Notes: a model not told the origin generated them from the letters alone. Numbered from the stretch's first letter, positions 6,525 to 13,581 are shown. The stretch: 16,698 nt of DNA from Coriobacteriaceae bacterium (GCA_004553405.1 SFLO01000021.1:1-16698); one strand, 5' to 3'. Program-made: numbers and translations.

Positions 6525-7339
6525 TCACCTTCCGCGGCGGCGGGCGGCGAGGTCCACGACCTTGCCGCGGCTTTGGCCGGGGAAGGGCCGCAGCTCGAAG
6601 GTGAGGCTGCCAAGTTCGCTACCGTCGACGCGAAGGCCGACGTCCACGGCCACGCAGTCGGTGCCATCGACGTCTGTGAGCGCGTGGATGACCCCGGCCC
6701 TCTCCTGCGAGCTGAACTGCACCAGCCCCTGCTCCTCGGCCCAGTCCACGTAGCGCACGAGGTCCGGGCTGCGTTCCCACTCGGGGTGCTCGACCATGCC
6801 CAGCGCCAGGTGGGAGGCCCAGCGGACCTCCGAGGGCGCCGCGCACGGCACCACCGGCGTTCCCTCCCCGCCGTCTTCCCAGCCCTTGTCGGGGAGCACG
6901 AATGTCGCCCACAGGTCGTCGCCGTCGAGCCACAGCTCGGCCTCGAAGGGCGTGCCGTCGGCGGCCACCCCCTGCGCGTAGCCGAGGTTGGCCCTTAGCA
7001 GCCCGTTTGGCCCGTGGTAGCACACAGGTGCCTTGCAGCTGACGACCAGGGAAGCCGGCTCGGCTCCCGCCACCCAGCTGGGGGCGCTCCCGAACAGCAG
7101 CTCCATGCCGGCGTCATCGCGCGCCATCGCGAACGCGGCGACGAAGTCGGCGTCCCGTCGGCCCAGTCGCGGACCTCGGCTGGGTCGACGGCGGCCCCGC
7201 ACGAGAAGCAGCGGCACATTCTCGCCCTCTCGACGTCTTCCCTGTTGCGGAAGGCGGCTGCCTCGACCGCGTCGTCGAGGACGCATACCAGCCCGCAGTC
7301 GAGCATCAGGGCGTTGAATGCCTTCTCGTAATCAACCAT
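6525..7339 (-). pseudogene. Frameshifted hypothetical gene, last of a three-gene operon
   Basis: Two overlapping frames together make one ~271-residue protein of unknown family. The 5' part starts at ATG 7339 (GGAGG upstream; MVDYEKAFNALMLDCGL) and has a possible metal-binding CRCFSCG motif. It reads sensibly as far as VDPAEVRDWADG. The sequence then continues in another frame from DADFVAAFAMARDDAG to the stop at 6525. The break falls at the GGG run (plus-strand CCC 7154-7156): one extra G would restore WADG-DADFVAAF. As written the gene is broken, by true mutation, programmed slippage or sequencing error. The 3' part could be translated alone from the ATG at 7127. The start overlaps the preceding gene by 8 bases. 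No homologous family is recognised. Confidence 0.7.
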
Positions 7340-7556
7340 GGAGGTCCTCCTCATCAATCGACTCCCTGCTCTGCCAGCCCCATATGTGGCTGAAGGCCTC
7401 TATCGACTCCAGCGTCATCGCGCAGCCCTCGTCGGCGGCTGTCTCCAAGACGACGTCGTCTATAGGCTCGGCCCTGCCGGCCCTGGTGTTCGCCTCGGCC
7501 CAGCACACGTAGCGCTCGAGCTCCTCCCGCTCCTCCTCGCGCTCGACACGCAGCAT
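7332..7556 (-). CDS. Small acidic hypothetical protein
   Basis: 74-residue protein starting MLRVEREEEREELERYVCWAEAN, very rich in Glu and Asp, mostly helical in appearance, with no recognised family. ATG 7556 is chosen because AGAGGGG lies upstream at normal distance and the longer open frame carries non-native Arg/Ser-rich sequence from the preceding gene. It sits 13 bases after the stop of the upstream gene and overlaps the start of the next by 8 bases (TGA at 7332-7334 within the next gene's first codons). The three genes therefore form an operon with probable translational coupling. There is no signal or membrane segment, so it is probably cytosolic. Small acidic proteins can be DNA mimics, anti-restriction factors or chaperone-like partners; none of these is shown here. 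Confidence 0.7.
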   Translation of the reverse strand: MLRVEREEEREELERYVCWAEANTRAGRAEPIDDVVLETAADEGCAMTLESIEAFSHIWGWQSRESIDEEDLHG

Positions 7557-7569
7557 CGCGGCCACCCCT

Positions 7570-8109
7570 CTATACAAGCTCCCAGTCCTGCGGGTCGAGG
7601 TGGCCCAGCGGAACGCACATCGGGGTGCCGTCGCCGAGCTCCTGGACGATGCACAGCATCCCGCCGCCCTCGCGCCTGGCGCGCTCCCTGTCAACGTAGG
7701 TGTCGGCCTCCTCGAAGACCTCGTAGAGCTCGTCGTCGAAGCTCCAGCTGCTTCCCTTGTACCTGAGCACGTCGCCGCGGCGCAGGTGGGCGGGGCTGAT
7801 GCCCTCGCGCTTCATCAGGGTCCTACGCACGAAGGCGTCCATGCGCTCGGTCCCGTAGTAGGCGTACGGGTCGACCGCGTCTTCGCTGTTGTGGTCGATC
7901 TCGGGCGAGCCCTCCTTCAGCCACGGGTCGAAGACGGTTACGCTGTTGAACTCGAAGGTCACGCAGCTGCCCATGTCCAGGTACTCGCCCTTCCAGCGCA
8001 GGCTGTCCTGCTGCTGCCAGGCGTACAGCTCCGCGCGCGACACGGGGCGCATCGGGTCCTTGCGGTAGCGCTCGCTGAGCATGGGGTTGGCAGTGTCGGT
8101 CTCGTGCAT
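7570..8109 (-). CDS. Hypothetical protein, first gene of the unknown operon
   Basis: 179-residue soluble protein without recognised family. ATG 8109 is supported by the purine-rich GGAGGAGAGGAG six bases upstream. Longer versions of the frame read through the GC hairpin and are Ser/Pro/Lys-rich noise. Visible features are SERYRKDPMRPVSRAELYAWQQ near the N-terminus, an acidic middle (SPEIDHNSEDAVDPYAYYG), and a C-terminal segment AHLRRGDVLRYKGSSWSFDDEL that looks like a small beta-barrel. The ending is GTPMCVPLGHLDPQDWELV. It is divergent from the HIRAN gene, with ~145 bases between them. No function assigned; possibly a phage- or ICE-derived accessory protein. Confidence 0.75.
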   Translation of the reverse strand: MHETDTANPMLSERYRKDPMRPVSRAELYAWQQQDSLRWKGEYLDMGSCVTFEFNSVTVFDPWLKEGSPEIDHNSEDAVDPYAYYGTERMDAFVRRTLMKREGISPAHLRRGDVLRYKGSSWSFDDELYEVFEEADTYVDRERARREGGGMLCIVQELGDGTPMCVPLGHLDPQDWELV

Positions 8110-8127
8110 GTCGTGCTCCTCTCCTCC

Positions 8128-8147
8128 GGGCGGCGCTTTCGCCGCCC
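8128..8147 (-). promoter_or_regulatory. GC hairpin abutting the operon's ribosome site
   Basis: GGGCGGCG (8128-8135) and CGCCGCCC (8140-8147) form an 8-bp perfect stem with a 4-base loop. On the minus strand it ends directly at the Shine-Dalgarno sequence of the 179-residue gene. It shares its core with repeat module C (1226, 2508 and 2874 regions). It could stabilise the 5' end of the mRNA or alter ribosome access. Confidence 0.5.
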
Positions 8148-8253
8148 CTTTCCGCTTCCACGGCCCCGCTATCGCCGATCGCTCTGCGGAGGCCGGGCTT
8201 CCAGGGCTTGATGACTTGCTGGTCGGGGGTTTGTTTGTTGAGCTGATGTCGAT

Positions 8254-8691
8254 TTGCCGTGTCGTGTCGGCGCGACCGCGGGGCCGCGCCACCTGCCGCC
8301 GAGGAGCGCCACGAGGGGGCTCGACTCAGACAGCGACGACATCCTACACACCCCCTGTGACACAGAAACGGACGAGCCGTCGCGCCATGTGGCCACGTTC
8401 TTCATCGCCGGGTTCCAGCACTGGGACGGCGCGCTGCTGCTGCCCGAGCTGCGGGTTGGCATGCGCCTGGAGGTCGTCCCCGAGCCCGACAACCCGCACG
8501 ACCCCAACTGCCTGGCGATCTGCCTGGGGCAGCGCAAAATCGGCTACGTCCCCAAGGCGCACAACTCCCTGCCGGCGCTGCTCATGCACTACGGCCACGA
8601 GGTCTTCGAGCTGCGCGTCCTGCAGGTCGACTCCGAGGCCGACCCCTGGGAGCAGGTCCGCGTCGGGCTCTACGTCGCCGACGCGCGGTAG
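8254..8691 (+). CDS. HIRAN-domain protein
   Basis: Small protein that is essentially a stand-alone HIRAN domain. HIRAN domains (first noted in HIP116/HLTF and Rad5 helicases) bind 3' DNA ends or damaged DNA. In bacteria they occur alone or fused to nucleases and phage proteins. The domain covers residues ~45-142: HVATFFIAGFQHWDG, LRVGMRLEVVPEPDNPHDPNCLAI (the hallmark E-P-x-N-x-x-D-x-x-A pattern), RKIGYVPKAHNSLPALL. The start is uncertain. The frame opens at TTG 8254 without a clear ribosome site, while GTG 8389 would give a 100-residue minimal domain. The gene is divergent from the unknown three-gene operon. Its role in DNA repair or defence is inference from the family. Confidence 0.8.
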   Translation: MPCRVGATAGPRHLPPRSATRGLDSDSDDILHTPCDTETDEPSRHVATFFIAGFQHWDGALLLPELRVGMRLEVVPEPDNPHDPNCLAICLGQRKIGYVPKAHNSLPALLMHYGHEVFELRVLQVDSEADPWEQVRVGLYVADAR

Positions 8692-8724
8692 GGGCGGGCG
8701 CGAGCACGATATGTCGCATGCGGG

Positions 8725-8756
8725 TTGACACCGCGGCGCGCGTGATCGCGTAAGGT
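8725..8756 (+). promoter_or_regulatory. Probable promoter of the small acidic-tail gene
   Basis: A consensus TTGACA (8725-8730) stands 33 bases past the HIRAN stop. TAAGGT (8751-8756), of the TAnnnT form common in actinobacteria, follows after 20 bases, a little longer than the usual 17-19. It would drive the gene starting at 8799. Confidence 0.4.
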
Positions 8757-8798
8757 TGAAGGCATCAGAGAGGACGGCGCCAGCGAGGAGGCAGAGCC

Positions 8799-9107
8799 AT
8801 GGACATGATCAGCCCCGAGGGGTACAGAGATCTGCACGCGAACGACAGCTGGGAGGAGCTGGCCAAGGAGCGCGCCAGGCTCGTGCAGAGCCTGCGGCGC
8901 TATGAACTCCATTACGATGATCAGAACGGGCAGGAGATGTGTCCGAGCGCGTCCCTCGTCTACCAGTTCGAGCTGGAGTTCCTTCGCGAGTTGTGCGACC
9001 TCATCCGCATCGCCATGTGCAGGGAGACGGGAGAGGTGGATTGCTTCGGCGACGACGAGCTGGATGAGGAGGAAGACGAAGAGGACTGCCGGTTCGAGAC
9101 GGCGTGA
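8799..9107 (+). CDS. Small hypothetical protein with acidic tail (paralog 1)
   Basis: 102-residue protein of no recognised family. ATG 8799 has GAGGAGG seven bases upstream. Residues 16-79 are helical-looking: DSWEELAKERARLVQSLRRYELH, then VYQFELEFLRELCDLIRIAM and ETG..DCFGD. A run of Glu/Asp (DELDEEEDEED) ends the protein. The same helical core recurs in the minus-strand gene at 9448-9741 (DSWEELAAERARL.RSLRRFELHH, VYQCELEHLRELCDL, ETG...FGD), so they are paralogs in convergent orientation. There is no signal peptide, so it is probably cytosolic. The acidic tail may bind basic proteins or mimic DNA, but that is only a guess. Confidence 0.8.
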   Translation: MDMISPEGYRDLHANDSWEELAKERARLVQSLRRYELHYDDQNGQEMCPSASLVYQFELEFLRELCDLIRIAMCRETGEVDCFGDDELDEEEDEEDCRFETA

Positions 9108-9111
9108 GGCA

Positions 9112-9150
9112 TGCCCCAACACGGTATTACCGCATTGCCGTATCGGGGCA
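9112..9150 (+). terminator. Stem-loop downstream of paralog 1
   Basis: An imperfect inverted repeat begins four bases after the stop codon: TGCCCC (9112-9117) pairs with GGGGCA (9145-9150), and ACGG (9121-9124) with CCGT (9138-9141), plus inner pairs. No T-run follows, so it may end or protect the transcript without being a classic intrinsic terminator. Confidence 0.4.
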
Positions 9151-9323
9151 ACACCCGTGGGCTTTCGTGAACTGGCAGGCGTCCGCGACATCGCGCCTCG
9201 CACCCAGAGCAGAGTCTCTACGCTGCTGCTGCTGCTTCCGGGATTCCGTCCCCGACAGACAGCCGACCCCTGGTTTCTGTTGAATGACGGCGGCGGCGCA
9301 GTCCTGCAGCTTGGCGCGGACGG

Positions 9324-9445
9324 TAGGGTCTTCTTACCCCGCTGAGGTAGGGATTTTTTCCCAAGCGCGGTAAGCAGTTTTCCCTGGCCGTGACAGGCAC
9401 TTCTTCTCGCTCCGCAACAGGCATTATTACCCATGCAGGGCAAGG
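9324..9445 (-). repeat. Degenerate ~24-bp tandem repeat tract
   Basis: Within the gene-free stretch 9108-9447, five loosely similar units of 23-27 bases follow each other. On the minus strand each has a G-rich part, an A-rich run (GGGTAATAA, GAGAAGAAG, AGGGAAAA, GGGAAAAAA, GGGTAAGAAG) and a CCT-type end. Similarity is low but periodic. Two further related-looking units with a 31-base period are at 9745-9766 and 9776-9798 (CCGTCA.. GTGCTTT.GCG). Nothing else is visible in 9151-9323. Confidence 0.4.
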
Positions 9446-9447
9446 CC

Positions 9448-9741
9448 TCATCCCAGCTGGTGCGGGGCCCAAGTGCCCTCCTCGTCGCCGAAGAGCTCCG
9501 CGAGGCCCGTCTCCTTCCGCATGGCCCTCAGCGTGAGGTCGCACAGCTCGCGGAGGTGCTCCAGCTCGCACTGGTAGACGACGTCTGGGCCCGGGTCCAT
9601 GGAGCACTCGGCGTTCAGCAGCTCCCCATGATGCAGCTCGAAGCGGCGCAGGCTGCGGTTGAGCCTGGCGCGCTCCGCGGCCAGCTCCTCCCAGCTGTCG
9701 TCCTTTTGGTCCAAGTCGGCCACCACAGCCCCCTTGGGCAC
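9448..9741 (-). CDS. Small hypothetical protein (paralog 2)
   Basis: 97-residue paralog of the 8799-9107 protein, on the opposite strand. Its core DSWEELAAERARL, SLRRFELHHGELL, VYQCELEHLRELCDL, AM.KETG and LFGDEE aligns along most of the length. The long acidic C-terminus of paralog 1 is replaced by a short GTWAPHQLG. The frame opens at GTG 9741, with only a weak ribosome site upstream (GACGGCAGG), and the N-terminus (MPKGAVVADLDQK) differs from paralog 1. The true start may lie elsewhere or the gene may be decaying. The function is unknown. It converges on paralog 1 across the tandem-repeat tract, as though from an inverted duplication. Confidence 0.62.
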   Translation of the reverse strand: MPKGAVVADLDQKDDSWEELAAERARLNRSLRRFELHHGELLNAECSMDPGPDVVYQCELEHLRELCDLTLRAMRKETGLAELFGDEEGTWAPHQLG

Positions 9742-9744
9742 CTG

Positions 9745-9798
9745 CCGTCAACCGTGCTTTCGCGCCCAGCAAACACCGTCAGTCGTGCTTTTGCGGCC
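9745..9798 (-). repeat. Pair of 22-23-bp direct repeats
   Basis: CCGTCAACCGTGCTTTCGCG-CC (9745-9766) and CCGTCAGTCGTGCTTTTGCG-GCC (9776-9798) repeat with a 31-base period, immediately upstream of the start of paralog 2. They may be regulatory sites or outlying members of the tract at 9324-9445. A 17-base palindrome (GGCACAGC-C-GCTGTGCC, 9814-9830) follows. Confidence 0.45.
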
Positions 9799-9932
9799 AA
9801 ACCAAGTGGCGCCGGCACAGCCGCTGTGCCTTGCCTGCCCCTGCTTCTTGGACAGTACGGACTTGCAGCAAAAGGGGCCGCCACGGTGGACGACCCCCTG
9901 GGGTGCGTACAACGCGTGTTACGCGCGCGCTG

Positions 9933-10082
9933 TTACTGCCACTTGAGGATGAGCTTGCCCTTGGAGCTCTTCCAATACTTGCTGCTCAGGCCAGGGCAGT
10001 TGCCAAAGCTGATCGAGGAGACCTTCTTGGCACTTGCCTTTGCACCGGAGACATTGATTGGATTGATTGCTGCGCTAGCTCC
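9933..10082 (-). pseudogene. Remnant C-terminus of a surface protein
   Basis: Directly behind the sortase gene, a 49-codon minus-strand frame without a start codon reads NVSGAKASAKKVSSISF, then GNCPGLSSKYWKSS and ends KGKLILKWQ with TAA at 9933-9935. The Lys/Ser/Gly-rich, beta-strand-like ending resembles the C-termini of secreted repeat proteins of Gram-positive bacteria. It overlaps the last codons of the sortase gene in another frame, so the upstream part of the original gene has been lost. It is probably a scar of a deleted surface protein. The alternative is chance; the frame is short. Confidence 0.4.
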
Positions 10083-10788
10083 TCACGACCGCCAGCGTCA
10101 ATGTGCGCGCGTTGCTCGATTCGTATGTGCAGGTGGAGAAGCAGAACGCCTGCTCGGGCTCTTGTGGGCAGTCCTCGGCTACAACCTCGGACTCGCGCAC
10201 CAGGCGTTGCCACTCCGCAAGGAAGGCCGCCCTGTCCTCGAACTGGAGGGTAAGGCGCTCGTAATCGGCGTCCACGATATTGGCCGCCACCACATCCAAC
10301 GTAAGGTTTTCTTGCGGCGTCAGGAGGAGGATCGTGCGGTGCTCGGCGAAGAAGTCCTCGTTAGAGTACGAGCCGAATGCGCTGAACATCCCCTGGTTGA
10401 TGAGGTGGTGCCCATACACCGCCGAAAGGGGCGAGCTCCAGTCTGCCGCGCAGTGCACGTCCAGATACGGCGTGCCCTCGACGCTGTGCTCCTGGTAGAT
10501 GCTGTGGTCGATGTAGTAGTCGGGCTCGCTGCTGGGAGAGGCGACGATGGGGTAGCTCACGTTGGTACCGGGGACCACGACCCACGCGCAGACCGCCGGG
10601 TTCACCTGCTGCAGCTGCTCCCAATCGACGTCGGGGTGCTCTGCGCCGTCTGCCTGCACGATGCACGCTGAGCGCAGGGAGTCGATCTCGTGCTCAGCCT
10701 TGAGGTAGGGCCCGACGAGCAACGCCAGCGCAAGCAGGCATGCCGCGACAACAGCCGCGCAAGCCAGCATGATCGCCTTCCTTTTCAT
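10075..10788 (-). CDS. Class B-type sortase
   Basis: 237-residue membrane-anchored cysteine transpeptidase that joins sorted surface proteins to the cell wall. Residues 5-28 form an N-terminal membrane segment (AIMLACAAVVAACLLALALL). The extracellular domain has the class B pattern: NPAVCAWVVVPGTNVSYPIV, PDYYIDHSIYQEHS.EGTPYLD, SAVYGHHLINQGMFSAF, EDFFAEHRTILLLTP. The catalytic residues are H127 (YGHH), C220 (FSTCTY) and R228 (SNARTLTLAVV). ATG 10788 is chosen over a GTG two codons upstream; GGGGGTAGG precedes it. The gene is divergent from the LPKTG surface protein at 10986, with 197 bases between, so that protein is a likely substrate. The exact sorting motif preference is not known from sequence. 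Confidence 0.9.
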   Translation of the reverse strand: MKRKAIMLACAAVVAACLLALALLVGPYLKAEHEIDSLRSACIVQADGAEHPDVDWEQLQQVNPAVCAWVVVPGTNVSYPIVASPSSEPDYYIDHSIYQEHSVEGTPYLDVHCAADWSSPLSAVYGHHLINQGMFSAFGSYSNEDFFAEHRTILLLTPQENLTLDVVAANIVDADYERLTLQFEDRAAFLAEWQRLVRESEVVAEDCPQEPEQAFCFSTCTYESSNARTLTLAVVRS

Positions 10789-10985
10789 CTGCACCTACCC
10801 CCTGTTCGAACACTCAACGCATACTGCCCTGATTGTTGCAGAAAACGCCCAAGCAAGCGCTTAGTTTCACATTAGAATTGGGTGTTGAAATGCGGGTAAG
10901 CCCCTGTTCAGCGGCTGTGCCCGCCGGCGTGCGTCCGCGGCTCCAACGGGCGCAGCCGCTACGCTGCAATGGAAAGGACGCGGTC

Positions 10986-13430
10986 ATGAGCGAACACCGC
11001 ATCGGTTCACAACCCTCACTCACTCAACCGGGGAGCACTCTCAAGGTCCACGGCGCGCGCGGCGGCATCAGCCGCCGCGGCTTCTTGGTGGGCTCCCTTG
11101 CAGCCGCAGGCGTGCTCGCGTGCGGTCTGCCCGAGCAAGTGCCCGTCCTGGGCGTGCAAAAGGCGCTTGCAGCCACAGACATCGGCAACGCCCTTGACGA
11201 CTACATCGTCCGCATTCGCCCCAAGGGCTTCTTCCGCGTAGCGGGCGTCCACAGCGACGGCATCGCCATCGGAGATGCCTGCTGGCTGTGGAAGATCAGT
11301 TGCAGCAGCAAGCTGCTCCTGACCTGGGAAAGCAAGCACTCCGGCTACATGATCAGGGCAACATCCAACTTCGAGGAGAACAAGCAGGCGAGCAACAGCG
11401 TCTGGGCTGTCGACAAGGACAGCAAAGAAGCGGGCAAGACCATCCATGTATGGGGTCAGGATTTCGATGACAAAGACAGCCGCGCCTTCAGGTTTGAGAA
11501 GCTCGACAACGGCTGCTATTACATCAAAAACGTCAAGAGCGGCCTCTACGTATCACTTGACAATACTTCAAGCGACAGCGACAAAAATGAAATCAAGCAG
11601 CAGAAAGAAAGCTTTGAATGGGAGCTGCAGGTCGTTGGCAAGCGCCTTGGCAAATACGACGAGTATCCGGAATCGATCATCTGCGCCCAGTACGACACAT
11701 ACTCGATGGGCGTCAACTGGATGTCGAGGCTTTCGGACGACACCCTTCTGAGCAACATCTCCATCCCCGGTACTCACGACACCGCTACCTGCAGCGTGAG
11801 CGGCGACTCCGGTCCGACGTTATCCATGTACAAGTGCCAGCAGGACTACATCCCCACCCAGCTTCACGAAGGCATCAGGTACCTAGACCTGCGCTTGGGG
11901 GGCGAGGAAGACCCTGTGCTCAACCACGGCGGTACCAGCACGTTTAACAAGGCGAACACGGATTTGACGTTCTCGACTGTCATCGGCTACATCAACAAGT
12001 TCCTGACCGAGCAGCCAACCGAGACGGTCATCGCCCTCATCTCCAACCACAACGGCGACGACACTGCCATCACCAACGCGATGGCAGCTCAGATCGAGCA
12101 CTACAAGAAGGAGGAGAACGGCGGAAAGGACCTGTTCTACTGCTCGAGCCGCATCCCCACGTTGGGCGAGGTGCGCGGCAAGATCGTGGTCCTCAGGCGC
12201 TTCACCCCTGCCGGCGACAAAAAGGACACTTACAAGTACGGCATCGACCTGGTCAACTGGGACGACATCATCGATCAGAACGACACCAAGGGCCTCTACA
12301 AGATCTTCGAGTCCTCTGGCACCGAGTCCAGCTCGTGCATCGACCCCACCGTCGCAGAGGGAACGCAGACGCAGCGCTTCTTCACGACTGTCTACGCCCA
12401 GGATGCTTATCAGAACAAGCCGAGCAAGAAGATCTCATGGGTTGATGCCGCCCTTGAAGACACCGCCGATTGGAAGTGGCCCCTCGGCAGCACGGACGTT
12501 GACGGCCAGACGGTTAGCGAAGGCCGTTGGACCATCAACTACACCAGCTCTTCGCGGTTCATTACCTTTGAGAGCAACCCCTATTCCGCTGCTCAGACCA
12601 TGAACGAGCACCTGTACGAGAGCAGCTACATCAACCGCGTCCTCGACGACAAGGGAACCTACGACGACTGCAAGAAGTACTTGGGCATCTTGGTTTCCGA
12701 CTTCACGGATGCCTCCCTGGCGCACAGCGTGTATCGCCGCAACTACGAGGACCCGTCCACCGGCTCTGGGATCTACTACCTGCCCAGAAAGGTCACGCTC
12801 ACGTACGGCGACGACTTCTCGCAGGCGCAGTTCGAGGGTGGCAAGACCTCGGGTGCGGGCTACTTCAAGCTCGTGGACGAGGACGCCGTCTTGGACGTCG
12901 CGGCATCTGGCAGCACCTTTGCCGTTACCTACATCCATGTGGATGCTCTTGGCAACGAGTATCCCACCGAGCTCGCTGCGGATATCCCGTTCGTGATCAA
13001 CCCGCGCGCGCTCACCATCGACTGGAGCACCCTCAAGGGCCTGGCCACGGGCACCGATGTTGCGGAGCTGATGAAGGACAAGATCAAGCGCGTTCTCAAG
13101 GGCGACAGCGTCCATGCAGCGTTCACGTTCTATGCAGACAACAACGGCGCGCCGGGCAGCGAGCTCGCTGACACCGCAAGCCAGCCTGCGGGCACGTATT
13201 GGATCGAGCCCAAGAGCCTCAAGGGCAAGCAGGCCGCCAACTACGTCTTCAAGAACACAGAGCCCGTGCAGTTCGAGCTCAAGGACGCCTCCGAGCTGGG
13301 CAGCGGTGAGGGTGTGCTCCCCAAGACGGGCGACCGCGGCGTCATGGCCGCCATCGCCGGTGTTGCCGCCGTTGCAGGTGCGGCAGCGGCTGTGGGCGTG
13401 AAGGCCGCCCACGCTCCCGAAGAGCAATAA
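10986..13430 (+). CDS. Tat-exported, LPXTG-anchored protein with ricin-type lectin and PI-PLC X domains
   Basis: 814-residue surface enzyme. ATG 10986 has AAAGGACG eight bases upstream. A twin-arginine signal (SRRGFL, R30-R31) is followed by a hydrophobic stretch with AAGVLACG, where C46 could also be a lipobox, and an ALA|A cleavage site near 62. Residues ~75-218 look like a ricin B beta-trefoil lectin. Residues ~244-590 are a PI-PLC X domain: IPGTHDTAT (H264), QLHEGIRYLDLRLGG, PVLNHGG (H314) and a final LGILVSDFTDASLAHSVYR. Bacterial PI-PLCs cleave phosphatidylinositol or GPI-linked lipids by general base/acid histidines, and both are present. Residues ~598-770 resemble an MBG-like beta domain. 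LPKTG (778-782), a hydrophobic helix and a short tail ending APEEQ form the sorting signal, although the tail is unusually acidic. It is probably displayed on the wall and acts on host or environmental glycolipids. Confidence 0.9.
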   Translation: MSEHRIGSQPSLTQPGSTLKVHGARGGISRRGFLVGSLAAAGVLACGLPEQVPVLGVQKALAATDIGNALDDYIVRIRPKGFFRVAGVHSDGIAIGDACWLWKISCSSKLLLTWESKHSGYMIRATSNFEENKQASNSVWAVDKDSKEAGKTIHVWGQDFDDKDSRAFRFEKLDNGCYYIKNVKSGLYVSLDNTSSDSDKNEIKQQKESFEWELQVVGKRLGKYDEYPESIICAQYDTYSMGVNWMSRLSDDTLLSNISIPGTHDTATCSVSGDSGPTLSMYKCQQDYIPTQLHEGIRYLDLRLGGEEDPVLNHGGTSTFNKANTDLTFSTVIGYINKFLTEQPTETVIALISNHNGDDTAITNAMAAQIEHYKKEENGGKDLFYCSSRIPTLGEVRGKIVVLRRFTPAGDKKDTYKYGIDLVNWDDIIDQNDTKGLYKIFESSGTESSSCIDPTVAEGTQTQRFFTTVYAQDAYQNKPSKKISWVDAALEDTADWKWPLGSTDVDGQTVSEGRWTINYTSSSRFITFESNPYSAAQTMNEHLYESSYINRVLDDKGTYDDCKKYLGILVSDFTDASLAHSVYRRNYEDPSTGSGIYYLPRKVTLTYGDDFSQAQFEGGKTSGAGYFKLVDEDAVLDVAASGSTFAVTYIHVDALGNEYPTELAADIPFVINPRALTIDWSTLKGLATGTDVAELMKDKIKRVLKGDSVHAAFTFYADNNGAPGSELADTASQPAGTYWIEPKSLKGKQAANYVFKNTEPVQFELKDASELGSGEGVLPKTGDRGVMAAIAGVAAVAGAAAAVGVKAAHAPEEQ

Positions 13431-13546
13431 GCGCAAAGCGCCCGCTCAACGCCACCTGCCAAAGGGGTCCTCGGATTGAACCGCACCCCGGAACTTGGAG
13501 TCAGTAATTGGGGACCAGTATAGGTCTGATTGAGGGCTCTTCACAC

Positions 13547-13581
13547 GAAGCCGGCTTCGACATAGCGTCGGGGCCGGCTTC
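13547..13581 (+). terminator. Possible terminator after the surface-protein gene
   Basis: GAAGCCGGC (13547-13555) and GCCGGCTTC (13573-13581) form a perfect 9-bp inverted repeat with a 17-base loop, followed by TTCT. It lies ~115 bases past the surface-protein stop. The loop is long and the T-run short, so this is moderate support only. Confidence 0.45.

Noticed and set aside
5794..6753. 319-codon plus-strand open frame
   Set aside because: Antisense to brnQ; Asp/Glu/Gly-rich shadow composition.
9324..9445. CRISPR array
   Set aside because: Units differ too much, vary in length and have no unique spacers between identical repeats; no cas genes nearby.
9433..10671. 412-codon plus-strand open frame
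   Set aside because: Runs antisense through paralog 2 and the sortase, both of which have clear motifs; no ribosome site or family features.
12435..13436. 333-codon minus-strand open frame
   Set aside because: Antisense shadow of the surface-protein gene.
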